Shown here one piece after another: positions 62,366 to 64,000 of a stretch of 64,000 nucleotides of DNA. The notes beneath the pieces were generated by a model. It was not told where the DNA came from, searched no databases, and saw only the letters and a list, made by a program, of their open reading frames with translations. Origin of the DNA: JAVBQL01 sp031549085 (GTDB lineage: Bacteria; Spirochaetota; GWE2-31-10; MWDO01). Both the position numbers and the translations under genes were made by a program. The stretch spans positions 1 to 64,000 of the forward strand of contig JAVBQL010000007.1 in NCBI GenBank assembly GCA_031549085.1, written 5' to 3'. How positions within the stretch are numbered: the stretch's first letter is position 1; every line of letters begins with the position of its first letter.

Positions 62366-63102
62366 ATGCAGGAATAACAATTGATGGTGGTAATATCTTT
62401 TATGATATTTCAAAGTTTGGAGCTATTAGCAAGAATACAGAAAACCTCACTCTACAAATAGCTCAAGTTGTAAGGGATAGGTGGCAGCAAGAGGTTAAAA
62501 AAGCAGGATATAATACTAAAATAAAAATAGATACAAATCGTTCAACTAAAAATAGTGTTGTTGTTACTGGTGGTGCTTATAGTATATGGATGATTAAGGG
62601 TGAAGAAGAGTATAATATGAAGAACGATAAATATTTAAAAGGTAAGAAGTCAAGAGTAGGTAAAGATGGAAAAGGATATTTGATAGTGCCATTCTATCAT
62701 GCAACCCCAAGCAAAGACCCACGCAGTATGCCCAAAGAGATATATGCTGATTATAAACAAATAGGGCTCTCATCTGTTTTAAAAACCACTCATAAAGAGA
62801 AAAACTTTAAAGGGCAAGATATTGATAGAGCGGAATATAGTTGGCGAGGGGCTTTAAAGTTCAGTAAGGAGTATGCAGCGGCAAACCCTAGTTTAAGTAA
62901 ATTTAACGGAATGGTCTCAATGGAAAGTGTCGCAGTAGGAAAGAAAAAAGCAGGTACAAGAGCATTTACATTTAGAGTAATGAGTGAAAATAGTCCCCCT
63001 AAAAGTTGGATACGAAAAGCAAGAAAACCAATCTCCAATTTAGAAAATATACTGGCAGAGGAGATTGATAACTTTTTGGACAGAACATTTAAGAGTATTT
63101 AA
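62362..63102 (+). CDS. Minor head or neck protein, unknown
   Basis: 246 residues, with ATGA overlap to terL. The N-terminal helix (TLQIAQVVRDRWQQEVKKAG), the RSTKNSVVVTGG beta segment and the C-terminal helix after PPKSWIRKA (KARKPISNLENILAEEIDNF) recall HK97-gp10-type neck or completion proteins, where a proline precedes a final helix. Length is greater than that family. Location next to terL and portal suits a head role. Confidence 0.5.
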   Translation: MNAGITIDGGNIFYDISKFGAISKNTENLTLQIAQVVRDRWQQEVKKAGYNTKIKIDTNRSTKNSVVVTGGAYSIWMIKGEEEYNMKNDKYLKGKKSRVGKDGKGYLIVPFYHATPSKDPRSMPKEIYADYKQIGLSSVLKTTHKEKNFKGQDIDRAEYSWRGALKFSKEYAAANPSLSKFNGMVSMESVAVGKKKAGTRAFTFRVMSENSPPKSWIRKARKPISNLENILAEEIDNFLDRTFKSI

Positions 63103-63114
63103 TAATGACTTAAA

Positions 63115-63150
63115 TAGGACAGAAGAATAATAGAATGTCTTTGTTGGTTG
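63115..63150 (+). promoter_or_regulatory. Degenerate first copy of the late-promoter element
   Basis: AGGACAGAAGAATAATAG followed by TGTCTTTGTTGGTTGTTTTA aligns to the element at 44283 with several changes. A full copy follows at 63171, so this is a tandem remnant. Confidence 0.5.
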
Positions 63151-63170
63151 TTTTAATGATGACCAAAAAT

Positions 63171-63257
63171 GATAAACTATAAATATTTAGTCATAGTTTA
63201 AACATAATTTAAAAAAGAATAAAGATAAGGATCTAAAAAAGATAAGGAGCTAAAAAA
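63171..63257 (+). promoter_or_regulatory. Phage late-promoter/leader element before the portal gene
   Basis: ATAAACTATAAATATTTAG then TCATAGTTTAAACATAATTT, nearly identical to that at 56731. Behind it the ribosome-site segment is duplicated exactly in tandem (63224-63240 and 63241-63257; 17 bp each, one base different), giving two AAGGA-type sites, the second at proper spacing from the ATG. Confidence 0.7.
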
Positions 63258-64000
63258 ATGTTTAAATATTATTCCGATAACACACTAATAATAAAAAACA
63301 GACCACTCATAAAATCAATCAGTAGTGATGGTAGATATGTATCTAAACGCACAGATGTAGAAGATTTACAAAGTAGAGTTATAAACCATTATACCCGCAA
63401 TTATAATTATGGCAATGCTATTGCGGATAATAAAAAGCTTGATTATCAGTCATTGAGAGCTATCGCAGAGAAAGCCTACTTGATAAATATTCTAATAGGG
63501 CATTGTATAAGAATAACTACACCATTTATAAAACCCTCTACCGCAGATAACATAAGAGGTTTTAAAATAAGATTAAAAAACAGTGAAGCAATACCCACAG
63601 ATAAAGAAAAAAAGAAAATAGAGTATTTAACACAATTCTTTTTAAATACAGGGCGAGATAAAAACAATGAGAGAGGCTCTCTCTTAACATTTATAAGAAA
63701 AGGCATAAGAGACTTACTAACACTTGACCAAGTAACAACCGAGCTGCAATACTCAATTGATAATAGATCTCTCTTTGGTTTTTGGGCAATAGACCCTGCA
63801 ACAATAAGGCGAGTTTTTGAGGGGGAGGTAAATGATAAGGGAGAACAGATCCATTTCAAGCAGTTTGTAAATGGTGTAGTAGTTGAGAGCTATACAAAAA
63901 ATAGACTTCTCTTTGATATTATGAATCCAAGAAGTGATATTGAACACTCTTTTTATGGCTACTCTTATGTAGAGCAAGCAATAGATTTAGTTTTAGCATT
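63258..64000 (+). CDS. Portal protein, 3'-truncated by the window
   Basis: The frame from ATG 63258 has no stop up to the end of the window (247 complete codons). It has the features of phage portal proteins: SLRAIAEKAYLINILIGHCI, the IKPSTADNIRGFKIR segment, FIRKGIRDLLTLDQV, the central FGFWAIDPATIRRVFEGEVN, and the FDIMNPRSDIEHSFYGYSYVEQAIDL segment typical of portals of the gp20/SPP1 gp6-like group. It would form the dodecameric DNA gate. Located after terL and behind its own promoter-like element. Confidence 0.8.
   Translation, partial: MFKYYSDNTLIIKNRPLIKSISSDGRYVSKRTDVEDLQSRVINHYTRNYNYGNAIADNKKLDYQSLRAIAEKAYLINILIGHCIRITTPFIKPSTADNIRGFKIRLKNSEAIPTDKEKKKIEYLTQFFLNTGRDKNNERGSLLTFIRKGIRDLLTLDQVTTELQYSIDNRSLFGFWAIDPATIRRVFEGEVNDKGEQIHFKQFVNGVVVESYTKNRLLFDIMNPRSDIEHSFYGYSYVEQAIDLVLA

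Noticed and set aside
37735..64000. VSH-1-type gene transfer agent
   Set aside because: VSH-1 is small and siphovirus-like, while this region has a sheath and a contractile baseplate. Gene-transfer function cannot be judged from sequence.
1..64000. CRISPR array or rRNA genes
   Set aside because: No regularly spaced short repeats with spacers and no rRNA-like sequence were seen anywhere.

Overview
The window is AT-rich (roughly 30% GC by eye) bacterial chromosome. It runs from a translation-machinery locus into an accessory region that ends inside a contractile-tailed prophage or phage-like element. The host is probably an anaerobic or microaerophilic spirochaete. This is an inference: EF-Tu resembles Treponema/Borrelia EF-Tu (for example the stretch around IDNAPEE and TRHVEYQ), and the gene set includes acetate kinase and an NADH-driven oxygen-reducing flavodiiron protein. 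No rRNA is present to confirm it.

Region 1 (1-17.5 kb): 3' part of fusA, tuf, a terminator, an intergenic stretch with a clear sigma70-type promoter, then an uninterrupted str/S10/spc/alpha ribosomal superoperon (rpsJ to rplQ with secY, rpmD, rpmJ and rpoA), closed by a strong terminator. No adk, map or infA lies between secY and rpmJ.

Region 2 (17.5-31.6 kb): ordinary chromosomal genes: a small unknown protein coupled to queG, an exported EEP-family phosphatase/nuclease, two unrelated lipoproteins, an unknown helical protein, a three-module flavodiiron protein (FDP-rubredoxin-NADH:rubredoxin oxidoreductase), xseA, 5-formyl-THF cyclo-ligase, and on the minus strand an oppF-like ATPase, ackA and an exported flavodoxin. 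A perfect 20-bp MerR-type palindrome lies upstream of the flavodoxin gene.

Region 3 (31.7-37.5 kb): a junction zone with a DDE transposase gene, a GHKL-ATPase/PD-(D/E)XK-like protein (candidate anti-phage protein), two small unknown genes, and a short inverted block made of a phage structural gene plus a fragment duplicated from the phage protease gene.

Region 4 (37.5-64 kb, open at the right end): a myovirus-type morphogenesis region: acidic scaffold-like protein, major capsid protein, connector, a prohead-protease-like protein fused to a ddrB/ParB-like domain, sheath, tube, a lysis pair inside the tail genes, a tail chaperone with a likely programmed frameshift, hub, spike, spike-tip-like protein, small terminase, tail fibre, a two-gene radical-SAM module, baseplate proteins including a J homologue, a second fibre-like protein, large terminase, a minor head/neck-like protein and the start of the portal gene. 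Order is unusual: terS lies between the spike and the fibre, portal is last, and there is no tape-measure gene at its normal place. Five transcription units share a repeated upstream element (consensus near GTCATAGTTTGAACATTATT) followed by a conserved ribosome-binding segment. It is probably a phage late promoter/leader and defines the operons.

The most novel-looking parts are the radical-SAM/SPASM enzyme with its Rossmann-like partner, translationally coupled inside a late structural operon next to a tail fibre, and the repeated late-promoter-like element.
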